DNA from: Chryseobacterium angstadtii
GTDB taxonomy: Bacteria > Bacteroidota > Bacteroidia > Flavobacteriales > Weeksellaceae
Assembly: GCF_001045465.1 (NCBI RefSeq)
Contig: NZ_LFND01000001.1
Coordinates: 372,001 to 436,000 of the forward strand
Length of the DNA stretch: 64,000 nucleotides
Direction: 5' to 3'
Every line of letters begins with the position of its first letter. Position 1 is the stretch's first letter. Below are positions 1 through 7,924 of the stretch, piece after piece. A program made the position numbers and the translations under genes. The notes beneath the pieces were generated by a model, which saw only the letters and a program-made list of their open reading frames with translations, ran no database searches and was not told the DNA's origin.

Positions 1-85
1 TCACTTGCGTAGCAAAATTGACCAATGATCTTTCTCAATCTCAGCCTTAGCCTGGAGATCTGAAATATTTCTATACAGAACCAGA

Positions 86-1024
86 TTATTTTAAATTTTT
101 ACGGTCTCTTTTAATAGAATCTGCTATTTGTGAAGTCAGTAATTTGCCAGAGTCTTTATACATATGATTTCCGTCTACGTACACAAAATCATCAGGATGA
201 CCGGAGAAATCATAAAATTTCACATTCTGTTTTTTAGCCAGCTCTTTCATCAGTCCATTGAATTCCGGAAACCTTTTATTTTCAAGGGTAAGAATATTTT
301 TAGAAACCGGGATTCTTACCAGATAAACACTTCCTTTAGGCTTCAGATAATCTATAATCCCGTTGATGGCTTTCATACGCTCCTGAGACAGTGAATATCC
401 ATACATCATCTCTTTAGTATCTTCGGTTTTCCTTGCTGTTCTGGCGGCTATGGAATCTTTGTTCATATCTACATTTACTTCCATCCATCCGTCTTTATGA
501 AGAAAAGTATTGGATCTTCCTACGGCTTCCCGGTCAAGGTATATTCTGAACCAGCTTTTATGCAGGTTTTTGATCAGATACTCGTAGTTGGGAGACATAT
601 CGTAAAAGTACATATTATTGAATGGAGACTCTTCTTCCGGAAAGTCTTCTTTTTTCTTCACATCATTTCTCAGAGCCAGATTCCATGGGTTTACGGTAAG
701 GATAAAGATTCCGTTTTTAGTATCCGGATCCAGTTTTCTTTTTAAAGCTTTAAGATAAATTTCGCCGTAAGGAGAATGGACAATATTCAGTGAAAAATTG
801 TCAAAAGGCATATCCAGCTTATTCTTCAGCACATCAGGAACAACTCCCTGTACGCTTCTGGAATCGCCCAAAATAATATTCTGAGGTTTCGGAACAGCAA
901 AATGCATATAATTATCGTCCGTATTACTGTCTGCGTAGGAACCCAGAAGCAGCAGAACGGCCGCAATACCTATGAAATAAAATGATATTTTAAATAAAAA
1001 CTTTCCCATATTAAAACTGTTCAT
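86..1024 (-). CDS. SGNH/DltD-like protein of polymer O-acylation system
   Basis: Probable membrane-anchored extracytoplasmic protein of about 312 residues. One hydrophobic segment (about residues 9-29) is followed by an SGNH-hydrolase-like domain: the GDSRS block (residues 53-57) supplies the likely nucleophilic serine, and DGNH near the C-terminus (Asp about 284, His about 287) supplies the other catalytic residues. It follows an MBOAT gene directly, the arrangement seen in DltB/DltD and AlgI/AlgJ pairs, in which the SGNH partner completes acyl transfer to the polymer outside the membrane. The ATG at 1024 overlaps the end of the MBOAT gene by 14 bases; an ATG at 1009, two bases past the MBOAT stop, is equally possible. 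Function is inferred from motifs and context; overall similarity to DltD looks low. Confidence 0.7.
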   Translation of the reverse strand: MNSFNMGKFLFKISFYFIGIAAVLLLLGSYADSNTDDNYMHFAVPKPQNIILGDSRSVQGVVPDVLKNKLDMPFDNFSLNIVHSPYGEIYLKALKRKLDPDTKNGIFILTVNPWNLALRNDVKKKEDFPEEESPFNNMYFYDMSPNYEYLIKNLHKSWFRIYLDREAVGRSNTFLHKDGWMEVNVDMNKDSIAARTARKTEDTKEMMYGYSLSQERMKAINGIIDYLKPKGSVYLVRIPVSKNILTLENKRFPEFNGLMKELAKKQNVKFYDFSGHPDDFVYVDGNHMYKDSGKLLTSQIADSIKRDRKNLK

Positions 1025-2423
1025 AAATAAAACTTCCGTTGGAAAATACACCGTAGTACATGATCAGGAAGATGAGAAAAACATACAAAGCTCTGCGGAT
1101 TACAGGATGGAATCTTTTGATATCAAGCCCGTGTTCCTGATCTTTGTTGATCCAGTCAATTAAAACAATGATGCCTATTAATCCTAAAATCTTAATTTTA
1201 ATAAACTGAGGAATTGAAAAAAGTGAAAAGCTGAAAATTTTTCCGTACATCCCAAAAGCCTCTTTTAAGCCAGGAGCCACGAATAAAACCAATGCAAAAC
1301 AAACCAATGCCATCGTATAGACCATATTCCCCAATTCTTTGAACGTAGGAATGGTTTTGGACAGCTTTTTCTTTTTATTGATCTGATTATTAACAACCAA
1401 AGGGACATAATACAAGCCCTGCAATGCCCCATACACAATAAACGTCCAGTTTGCGCCATGCCAGAAGCCTATGATGACGAAATTGAGAAATACGGCAAGC
1501 ATCAATCCTTTTTTATCATAATCCCTAAAGGCAATAACCAGTGGCGTGAATACATATTCCGTAAGCCATGAGGTAAGGGAAATATGCCATTTTCTCCAGT
1601 AGTCTGCAATATTCTGGGCAAAAAGAGGAAAGGCGAAATTTTTGGTTGTTTTAAAGCCCAAAAGCTTTGCAATTCCTATTGCCATATCAGAGTATCCCGA
1701 AAAATCGGCGTACATCTGAAAGAGAAAAAGGATGGCGCCAAAAGCTACAGTACTTCCGGAAAGATGTTCGTAATTCTGGAAAATATTCTGTGTAATAGGA
1801 GCAATACTGTTGGAAACCACCAATTTTTTAAAGGCCCCGAATAAAATTTGTCTTGCTGCATCTGAACCGTTTTCTAGTGTAAAAACTCTTTCCTTTTTCA
1901 ACTGTGGAAGAAGCAGTCCTCCTTTATCAATAGGCCCGGAAGTCATACTTGGGAAAAAAGAAATATAATTAAAAAATGCCAGCGCATCTGTTTCCGCTTT
2001 CAGTTTATTATTCTTAATATCAATCAGATAACTGATCATTCTGAAAGTATAAAAACTGATTCCCAGCGGCAGAATGATCTTTAAAGTCAGATTATTTTTA
2101 ATTCCAAACAAGTCGGTAAAAGACTCAATAAAGAAGTTGAAATATTTAAAATACAGCAATGTTCCGATAGAAAAGATGAGTCCTAAATTAACCCACAGCT
2201 TTCTCCTGGAATCATTTTCGGCAATTTTCAGCCCTAAAAAGTATATGATGACAGAGCTTCCGATCAAAAGGATAAGAAATCTCCAGTCCCAATAAGCATA
2301 AAAGACATAATTGGCTGCCAGCAAAAAAATATTCTGAGCTTTGAAATTCTTCCCTAAAATCCACCAGTAAACTGCAAAAAAAACGGAGAAGAAAAGAAAA
2401 AATACCAGAGATGTAAACTGCAT
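1011..2423 (-). CDS. MBOAT family membrane O-acyltransferase
   Basis: A 470-residue polytopic membrane protein of the MBOAT family (AlgI, DltB, PatA type), which moves acyl groups across the membrane for esterification of an exported polymer. Seen in the sequence: many hydrophobic segments, the conserved block DYWRKWHISLTSW (His 280) and the invariant-histidine block FWHGANW (His 322). The protein ends in FIYEQF (465-470), an aromatic C-terminal motif with a tyrosine like that of DltX and of some MBOATs, where the tyrosine carries the acyl group. It starts two bases after the VOC gene and overlaps the SGNH gene, so it sits in one operon with an ACP. The acyl donor is probably the operon's ACP, but the acyl group itself cannot be read from sequence. 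Confidence 0.9.
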   Translation of the reverse strand: MQFTSLVFFLFFSVFFAVYWWILGKNFKAQNIFLLAANYVFYAYWDWRFLILLIGSSVIIYFLGLKIAENDSRRKLWVNLGLIFSIGTLLYFKYFNFFIESFTDLFGIKNNLTLKIILPLGISFYTFRMISYLIDIKNNKLKAETDALAFFNYISFFPSMTSGPIDKGGLLLPQLKKERVFTLENGSDAARQILFGAFKKLVVSNSIAPITQNIFQNYEHLSGSTVAFGAILFLFQMYADFSGYSDMAIGIAKLLGFKTTKNFAFPLFAQNIADYWRKWHISLTSWLTEYVFTPLVIAFRDYDKKGLMLAVFLNFVIIGFWHGANWTFIVYGALQGLYYVPLVVNNQINKKKKLSKTIPTFKELGNMVYTMALVCFALVLFVAPGLKEAFGMYGKIFSFSLFSIPQFIKIKILGLIGIIVLIDWINKDQEHGLDIKRFHPVIRRALYVFLIFLIMYYGVFSNGSFIYEQF

Positions 2424-2425
2424 GA

Positions 2426-2806
2426 TCAGTTCTTATTTAAAAGTTCAACAATTCCATAAGAAAGCATTAAAAAAGCTACTTTCCGGTTATTGAAAAGTAT
2501 AGCTTCTTTAGGTGGTGAGATGAGCAGTCCTCCTTTTTCTGTAAGATTTTCTATAGTTTCATCAATATTTTCCACCTCATAACAGATGTGGTAGTATGAA
2601 ATTCTCTTTTTCAAAAGGTTTTCTACCGGTTTTCCTGATACAAGTTCGATATTGAGACCATCTTCAACAGTGATCATGCATAGTTCTGCCTGCTGATTAG
2701 GATCAAAAACCACCGGAGTTTCTTCTATGATTTTATGTAACTGCCTTATACTTTGGAGTTCTGCCTGTATATCTTTACAGGCAACTCCTACGTGGTGAAA
2801 TTTCAT
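2426..2806 (-). CDS. VOC (glyoxalase/epimerase-like) family protein
   Basis: A 126-residue single VOC-fold protein resembling methylmalonyl-CoA epimerase. It begins MKFHHVGVACKDI, the usual first beta-strand with a metal-binding histidine, and has the internal YYHICYEVENIDE strand with a second histidine. GIVELLN at the C-terminus supplies the expected glutamate. Its start codon overlaps the stop of the ACP gene (TAATG), so the two are probably translationally coupled. In FkbH/ACP operons such a protein could epimerise or otherwise process an acyl-ACP or acyl-CoA intermediate. The substrate is unknown; the fold assignment is good and the role is inference. Confidence 0.8.
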   Translation of the reverse strand: MKFHHVGVACKDIQAELQSIRQLHKIIEETPVVFDPNQQAELCMITVEDGLNIELVSGKPVENLLKKRISYYHICYEVENIDETIENLTEKGGLLISPPKEAILFNNRKVAFLMLSYGIVELLNKN

Positions 2807-3045
2807 TATAATTTGGAAGCAACAGAATCTGCCATTTCGCCTACATTGTTCCAGCTTTGAATTTCAGAAGACGTAAAACGGATTCCAAAAGCTTTTTCAA
2901 CGGCCACAATTAACTGGATGTGAGAAAGTGAGTCCCATTCTTCCACGTCATTTGCAGTAGTTTCAGCAGTTAGCGTAATTTCTTCGTTGTCTAATTCTTC
3001 ACGGAAGATTTCTGATAGTTTTGTTAAAATTTCGTTCTTATTCAT
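2806..3045 (-). CDS. acyl carrier protein (FkbH operon)
   Basis: A 79-residue acidic acyl carrier protein. The phosphopantetheine attachment motif is DSLSH with Ser 39, preceded by the acidic VEEW segment typical of dedicated biosynthetic ACPs rather than fatty-acid AcpP (which has DSLD). It lies between a methyltransferase and a VOC protein, downstream of an FkbH-type protein. FkbH proteins load a three-carbon unit from 1,3-bisphosphoglycerate onto a stand-alone ACP in polyketide and tetronate pathways, so this ACP is the probable acceptor here. It is about the size of DltC and may likewise present the acyl group to the MBOAT protein. Confidence 0.9.
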   Translation of the reverse strand: MNKNEILTKLSEIFREELDNEEITLTAETTANDVEEWDSLSHIQLIVAVEKAFGIRFTSSEIQSWNNVGEMADSVASKL

Positions 3046-3054
3046 AGTGTTTGA

Positions 3055-3960
3055 TTATTTTTTAATTTTTAAAAATGATGCATACATCGTAGCCACTTTT
3101 CTTTTTTCTGCTTTTTCAAGGTCGATATCTTCACTTACAAAATACCTTTCGTTGATGATCTCCAGCCCCGCTTCTTCAATCAGATCCCTGATTTCCTGAA
3201 TGTTGTTGAAGAGATAAATGTGATCAATAGAAGGCGCATTCGTAGGCGTTGTAATAAAGATGGTTCCTTCAGGTTTGATTAAGTTTTTAATTTTCTTTAA
3301 TAATGACAGCGGATCTTCTACATGTTCCAGCACTTCGCCCATCGTAATAAAATCTTTCTTTTCATCATCATCGTTGTAATCGAATACATTTTTAAGATGA
3401 TAAACCACTTTATCGCTTTTAATCAGGCTTTTGGTCAATTCAAGGGAAGATTCGCTGATATCAAGTGCCTCGAAGCTGCAATCCTCTCCAATTTTCTCCA
3501 TAGCAGCCTCAAAATACAAACCGTGCCCTGCACCAATTTCAAGATACGTTTTTATAGGTGAATAATTCTGAATATTATTTTTAAAATACTGATAAACAGC
3601 ATAATGATGCTTCCATAAAAACTGGGAAAGCAATAAACCATGCATATGAGATACCATCACATCAGGGTTATTATACATCGCCTTATTTACGGCATCAAAT
3701 GATGTATTTCTGTATTTTCCGGTTCTCACAAAATCGAGCATTTCTTCATTAAAATCTCCGATCATTTTCAGATAATAATTAATGGAATCGTCTAAAGTAA
3801 GATTCTTTTTCTCAAGAATTCCTTTATACTTATTGATGAAAACAGTATAGTCCTCTATAAAATTGTCTTCCTCTTTCAGTAAAGAAAAATTCTTTTGAAG
3901 CTTTTTACCGTGAATGGCATTTTTGGCTGCAATATTTTCGATTAAGTGTTCTATTTTCAT
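3055..3960 (-). CDS. class I SAM-dependent methyltransferase
   Basis: A 301-residue protein with about 135 N-terminal helical residues of unknown role, then a Rossmann methyltransferase domain. Motif I is EIGAGHG (about 141-147), followed by GEVLEHVEDP, typical of UbiG/Methyltransf_11/23 enzymes. The ATG at 3960 is chosen because it overlaps the TGA of the FkbH gene as ATGA; an in-frame start further upstream would run deep into that gene. The tight coupling suggests it acts on the FkbH product, for example O-methylating a glyceryl-type group on the ACP as FkbG does in methoxymalonyl-ACP synthesis. That substrate is inference; it could equally methylate a sugar. Confidence 0.85.
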   Translation of the reverse strand: MKIEHLIENIAAKNAIHGKKLQKNFSLLKEEDNFIEDYTVFINKYKGILEKKNLTLDDSINYYLKMIGDFNEEMLDFVRTGKYRNTSFDAVNKAMYNNPDVMVSHMHGLLLSQFLWKHHYAVYQYFKNNIQNYSPIKTYLEIGAGHGLYFEAAMEKIGEDCSFEALDISESSLELTKSLIKSDKVVYHLKNVFDYNDDDEKKDFITMGEVLEHVEDPLSLLKKIKNLIKPEGTIFITTPTNAPSIDHIYLFNNIQEIRDLIEEAGLEIINERYFVSEDIDLEKAEKRKVATMYASFLKIKK

Positions 3961-5684
3961 ATTTTGGTGCTTATAAAAACTTCTTTCGTCTGATAATCGC
4001 TTACATTCAAAATCCATTGATCTTCTTTCACTGAAAACCCAAGTCTTTCATAATGGTCTTTTACCATCTGGTTTTTGGCTGTCGGAAGATACTCTCCCAC
4101 CACATATTGGTAACCGTTTTTTCTGGCGGTATCTACAATCGTATTAAGGGTAAAATCTTCCATTCCTCTTTTCAGAACCCTGCAGCTCATCAGCCATGTA
4201 TCAATGAAAAGGGTTTCCGGAGCTTTCTTTTCCAGGACAATCACACAGATCAGTCCGTTGTCTCCGTATTTATCTTCCAGCGTAAATGAAAGGGTATAAT
4301 GCTCATCAGAATGAATCAGATGGTCTACATCCTGCTCCGTATATCTTACCGTTCGTAAATTAAACTGGTTGGAACGCTGCGTAAGCTGGGAAACTCTTGG
4401 TTTTGAAAAGCTGTCGAAAGACTTCACATCAGATGTCATATTCATACTTTTCAGGAAGTCTTCCACATTCGTAAAGCTGTCCAGATCAACAGCCCGCTGT
4501 GCTTCCACCTGATACTGTTTCGTTCTTTCCGCATCATTTTCTGAAAAACTGGCGGTTTCAAAAAGATTCAAACCATACAGATATTCCAGATATTCTGCCG
4601 GATCTTCAGGCAGTTTGGGAACACAGACTTCAGGAAGGTTTTCACGGACAATATTTCTTTCGAATGGGTTGTCATCCAGAAATACCATAGAATCAAACCC
4701 AATATTCAGGATGCTTTGAATTTTTCTGATATTATCTGCCTTATTTTCCCAATTCGCTACAAAAACGGCAATATCATCCAGTTTAAGGACCATATCGGGA
4801 TGTTTTTCAAATGGTTCTTTGGCTTTATCTTCATCATTTTTACTACACACCGCCAGGATCACGCCTCTTTTTTGAAGAGCTTTGATCCAGTACTGGAATT
4901 CTGTAAACGCCTTTCCGATTCCCAGACTTCCGATCTGAATTTTCTCCAGTCCATCGTCCCCAATAATTCCACCCCATGTGGTATTGTCCAGATCCAGGAT
5001 AAGACATTTCTTAAATTTTCCTTCCAGAGAAGAAATAATTCCTGTGATATGATGCGCTACGATTGGCAGAGCATCCAGTGAAAGTACCATTTCCGTATTC
5101 ACATAAATATTGGGCGAAAACATAAAGTTTCTTCCCCATTTATTCTGAATCGAAAGAAGGTCTGCAATAAAGAAATTATCATAAGCTATCGCAAGTTTCG
5201 CCGACAGCAGATAATTAAGTTTATTCAGCTGGAAAACAAATGATGATTCTACCTTACCGGAAAAATTTCCAAAAACCTGATTATCAATTCCCGGGAAATT
5301 ACAGTAAATCACCCGGCTCTTGGTTCTGCTCTGGATGGTGCGGTAAAGGTCTTCTATGTAGGAAATCTTCTGATCTGCAAAACCAGCCTGTGCATCGTAA
5401 GATTTATAATACTGGCTCAGCAGTTTATGAGAAGATTCAAAAATAATGGTATAGTCTGCATTGAACTCATAATATTCTGAAGAAGGATCCAAAATTTGGC
5501 GTGAAATCTGACCAAAATCGGCTTCGAAAATTTCAAATTCAAAACCTTCATTTACCGCAGTTCCTTTCAATGCAACATTGAGAAACTGGGTAGCGGTATC
5601 GCCAAGCAGGGCAATTTTGATCTTCTTTAGATGAGGGACTTCTCTGCGGAGTTCTTTTTTCAGTTCCGAAAACGTTTTGTACAT
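3957..5684 (-). CDS. FkbH-like HAD-IIIC family protein
   Basis: A 575-residue protein of the FkbH family. An N-terminal SGNH-like region contains LLGDTATQ (about 27-33). It is followed by the HAD domain with the signature DLDNTTWGG (Asp 231 and Asp 233), then SKND and VFLDDNPFER blocks. A C-terminal GNAT-like domain (about 430-575) contains DNGLICVIVL and GMEDFTLN. FkbH enzymes dephosphorylate 1,3-bisphosphoglycerate and transfer the glyceryl unit to an ACP phosphopantetheine. The gene overlaps the methyltransferase by four bases and heads the methyltransferase-ACP-VOC-MBOAT-SGNH run. The family call is firm; a glyceryl product is inferred from characterised relatives, some of which may use other three-carbon donors. 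Confidence 0.9.
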   Translation of the reverse strand: MYKTFSELKKELRREVPHLKKIKIALLGDTATQFLNVALKGTAVNEGFEFEIFEADFGQISRQILDPSSEYYEFNADYTIIFESSHKLLSQYYKSYDAQAGFADQKISYIEDLYRTIQSRTKSRVIYCNFPGIDNQVFGNFSGKVESSFVFQLNKLNYLLSAKLAIAYDNFFIADLLSIQNKWGRNFMFSPNIYVNTEMVLSLDALPIVAHHITGIISSLEGKFKKCLILDLDNTTWGGIIGDDGLEKIQIGSLGIGKAFTEFQYWIKALQKRGVILAVCSKNDEDKAKEPFEKHPDMVLKLDDIAVFVANWENKADNIRKIQSILNIGFDSMVFLDDNPFERNIVRENLPEVCVPKLPEDPAEYLEYLYGLNLFETASFSENDAERTKQYQVEAQRAVDLDSFTNVEDFLKSMNMTSDVKSFDSFSKPRVSQLTQRSNQFNLRTVRYTEQDVDHLIHSDEHYTLSFTLEDKYGDNGLICVIVLEKKAPETLFIDTWLMSCRVLKRGMEDFTLNTIVDTARKNGYQYVVGEYLPTAKNQMVKDHYERLGFSVKEDQWILNVSDYQTKEVFISTKI

Positions 5685-5700
5685 AAATTCTTTTATCGTG

Positions 5701-5832
5701 TTAAAATATGAATGTACCCGGTCTCAATTCTATGTGTTCTTTTGTATTCTTTTTACAGCCTTCCCCAAGTTCAGGATTCGGGCTGTAAGTAGATTCTGTG
5801 TATGTTTGGGGAACATTGATGATCTCTTTCAT
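5701..5832 (-). CDS. 43-residue hypothetical peptide upstream of fkbH-like gene
   Basis: A short open frame of 43 codons, ATG to TAA, lies between the acyltransferase-3 gene and the FkbH gene, ending 16 bases before the FkbH start. It begins MKEIINVPQTYTES and ends RPGTFIF. It has no hydrophobic segment or signal peptide, is polar, and contains one cysteine. A TATTTTTG box lies just upstream at 5849-5856. The position and spacing fit a translated leader or small partner of the operon. I do not recognise the sequence. It is not a DltX equivalent, since it lacks a transmembrane helix and the terminal tyrosine motif. Confidence 0.5.
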   Translation of the reverse strand: MKEIINVPQTYTESTYSPNPELGEGCKKNTKEHIELRPGTFIF

Positions 5833-5848
5833 TGTGTTTGCTTTATTA

Positions 5849-5856
5849 CAAAAATA
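5849..5856 (-). promoter_or_regulatory. possible -7 promoter element (TAnnTTTG)
   Basis: TATTTTTG on the minus strand matches the Bacteroidota -7 consensus. Transcription would begin about 13 bases before the ATG of the 43-residue peptide and cover the FkbH operon. No clear -33 TTG was found. Confidence 0.35.
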
Positions 5857-5862
5857 AAAATT

Positions 5863-6891
5863 TTATCTGATATTTACTTTTTTAAGATAATCTCTGAGCG
5901 GTTTTTCGATAAATTGATAAAATAATATCGACGTGATCACCAGAACCGCTAGGTAAATCCAGAATACACTGTTGATATCCAGCTTAAAGTTTTGCCACTT
6001 CAGAACTTCCCTGAGGATATACAAAACCGGGATATGGGTGATATAAACCGCATAACTGGCTTCTCCCAGATATTCCAAAGGTTTTAATGAAAACAGTTTG
6101 GTCACAAAACCATTATTCCATGAAATTAAAATGATCAGTGGAATAAAAAGTACCGCCATCAACCCGTTGTGATAAAAAAGCGGAACAAAAATCAGCGAAA
6201 GCATAATGGCTGTAAAAATCAGAATCACCGGAATATCATAATTCTTCTGCTTAAAATGATTCACAAAAAACAATCCCGCAAGATTTCCGACCAGAAATTC
6301 ACTCACATGCATGAGAGGAAAATAGTACAGAAATTCATGACTGTCCGTATGCGGTCCTTTATAAGACGGCGAAGCTTCATAAAGATGAGAAAATACCTGC
6401 GTAATAACCCACAAAGCAATACCGAATACCCAGATACTTTTATTCTTTTTGGAATACAGATAATTATACAGCAGCGGAAACATCAGATAAAACAGAAATT
6501 CTACGGAAATAGACCATCCCGGAAAATTCAGAATCATCGCTTTGCCCGGAATCCAGCTCTGTACCCCAAACAGGTATAAAAACATATTTCCTATGCTGAA
6601 ATTTGAATACCGGGTCACCAGATAAAGCAGCAATCCTACGACATACAGCGGATATATTCTTGCAAACCTGTTCTTGTAATATTCAAAATAATTGATTTTC
6701 TCTTTTTTATGATACGCCACGATCATAATAAATCCGGACAGAATAAAAAAATAACTGACCCCGACATTGGCTTTTAAAAAGATATTTGAAATATAATCCG
6801 TCTTGTAGACAAACATATCTTTATTAAAATGAGAAATCACGATGGCTATGGCAGCAAGAAATCGGGTAAAGGTAATCTGACTTATCTTCAT
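5863..6891 (-). CDS. acyltransferase family 3 (OafA/YrhL-like) membrane protein
   Basis: A 342-residue integral membrane protein of the acyltransferase-3 family with about ten hydrophobic segments. The N-terminal block RFLAAIAIVISHF contains the conserved Arg and His of the family. SGFIMIVAYHKK and a later NRFARIYPLY block are also typical of OafA-like O-acetyltransferases that modify surface polysaccharides using cytoplasmic acetyl-CoA. There is no C-terminal SGNH domain, so it is the short form. It lies 31 bases upstream of the small peptide and the FkbH operon, in the same direction. It probably acetylates the glycan made by this locus; the target is unknown. Confidence 0.9.
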   Translation of the reverse strand: MKISQITFTRFLAAIAIVISHFNKDMFVYKTDYISNIFLKANVGVSYFFILSGFIMIVAYHKKEKINYFEYYKNRFARIYPLYVVGLLLYLVTRYSNFSIGNMFLYLFGVQSWIPGKAMILNFPGWSISVEFLFYLMFPLLYNYLYSKKNKSIWVFGIALWVITQVFSHLYEASPSYKGPHTDSHEFLYYFPLMHVSEFLVGNLAGLFFVNHFKQKNYDIPVILIFTAIMLSLIFVPLFYHNGLMAVLFIPLIILISWNNGFVTKLFSLKPLEYLGEASYAVYITHIPVLYILREVLKWQNFKLDINSVFWIYLAVLVITSILFYQFIEKPLRDYLKKVNIR

Positions 6892-7047
6892 TCAAAAAAG
6901 CTGTTCAGCAGCCTCATATAGTTTCACTTCAATATAAATAGCATTCAGGGATTTCAAATAAAAGACAGAGTCCGCCCGTGAAATTCAACAGTATCTAAAA
7001 GTGCTGTTAAAATATATGAACGAACATGCCATATTTCAATTTAAAAT

Positions 7048-7818
7048 CTATTTGATAAAGACGCCGATGTATTTTCCTTCGTACTCTACAACCGTAGTTT
7101 CTATGCTGTTTTTTTCACAGAAATCCTGATAAGCAGAATTGTCTCCGATATCGTCACTGATAAAAACCCCACCTTTTTTCAGGTGCTTATACAACTCGTC
7201 ATAAGCCCACATTCTTCCGTTGTAGCTCTTATCCGAATCATAATGAAGGACATCAAAAACCTGATTTTCTTCAAAAATTTTCGGAAGCGATTCTTTATCT
7301 GCAAAGCGGAACAGTTTCCAGCTTTTTTTCAGATTTTCCGGAACTACATAGCCCACATACTGATCGCCATCCTGTGCCAGATAAGGCATATCTGAGCTGT
7401 ACAGCGTTCCGTTTCTTTTGGCAAGAGACAGAAGAGAAGCCAGCGAAGACCATCCGTAAGCTACGCCTGTTTCCACAACATGTTGTGCATTGGCAAATTC
7501 ACATGCATAATAAATAAGCTCTAAAGCTCCGGGACCACCCATTTTCACTGGACAGGCTTTTTCCTTTTGCTCTGCAATTTTTAAAACATCCGCATAGTCT
7601 GTACGAAAAGCATCTATACCCAAACCAAACAATTTTGAAACTGCTTCTGTCTGGGAAATCGATCTTTCAGCAGCCCATGAATTTGTTTTTTCTTTGCCTT
7701 TGAAAGCATTTCCTCTGTTGACGGTGTTTTTGATAATTTTCCGGCCAAGCTCCGGATAGAGATCAGGCCTTTTCAAATAGCCGATAAATGTTTTGAGAAC
7801 CCTTGTTATTTCACTCAC
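7048..7818 (-). CDS. class I SAM-dependent methyltransferase (Methyltransf_24/TylF-like)
   Basis: A 256-residue methyltransferase. The SAM-binding motif is ETGVAYGWSS (from about 116), followed by the VLHYDSDKSY block and ISDDIGDN (with consecutive aspartates), as in TylF/CmcI-like metal-dependent O-methyltransferases. About 90 residues precede the core. It is separated from the acyltransferase-3 gene by 156 bases and transcribed divergently from the hexapeptide acyltransferase. It probably methylates a sugar or other glycan substituent; the substrate cannot be assigned. The start MSEITRV lies 14 bases after the transcription start predicted from the -7 box at 7838-7845. Confidence 0.85.
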   Translation of the reverse strand: MSEITRVLKTFIGYLKRPDLYPELGRKIIKNTVNRGNAFKGKEKTNSWAAERSISQTEAVSKLFGLGIDAFRTDYADVLKIAEQKEKACPVKMGGPGALELIYYACEFANAQHVVETGVAYGWSSLASLLSLAKRNGTLYSSDMPYLAQDGDQYVGYVVPENLKKSWKLFRFADKESLPKIFEENQVFDVLHYDSDKSYNGRMWAYDELYKHLKKGGVFISDDIGDNSAYQDFCEKNSIETTVVEYEGKYIGVFIK

Positions 7819-7837
7819 TGTGTTGTCTTTAATACCG

Positions 7838-7845
7838 CAAAAATA
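7838..7845 (-). promoter_or_regulatory. -7 promoter element (TAnnTTTG)
   Basis: TATTTTTG on the minus strand, about 20 bases before the methyltransferase start codon. It is one of two divergent boxes in the 106-base intergenic region. Confidence 0.5.
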
Positions 7846-7877
7846 AATATTTTTTTCTCATTTATGTAAAAACAGAT

Positions 7878-7885
7878 TATATTTG
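7878..7885 (+). promoter_or_regulatory. -7 promoter element (TAnnTTTG)
   Basis: TATATTTG on the plus strand, 39 bases before the ATG of the hexapeptide acyltransferase. It would start the rightward acyltransferase-GT2-GT4 transcript. Confidence 0.5.
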
Positions 7886-7924
7886 TGAGACTCAAGTGAA
7901 AATGAAAAAAATAAAAGCTTCAAT

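Noticed and set aside
1..88. Open minus-strand frame ending at TGA (positions 1-3), about 28 codons downstream of the SGNH gene
   Set aside because: It reads like coding sequence (LYRNISDLQAKAEIEKDHWS), but there is no ATG, GTG or TTG start between the preceding stop and the frame, and it is cut by nothing else. It could be a remnant; it cannot be supported as a gene.
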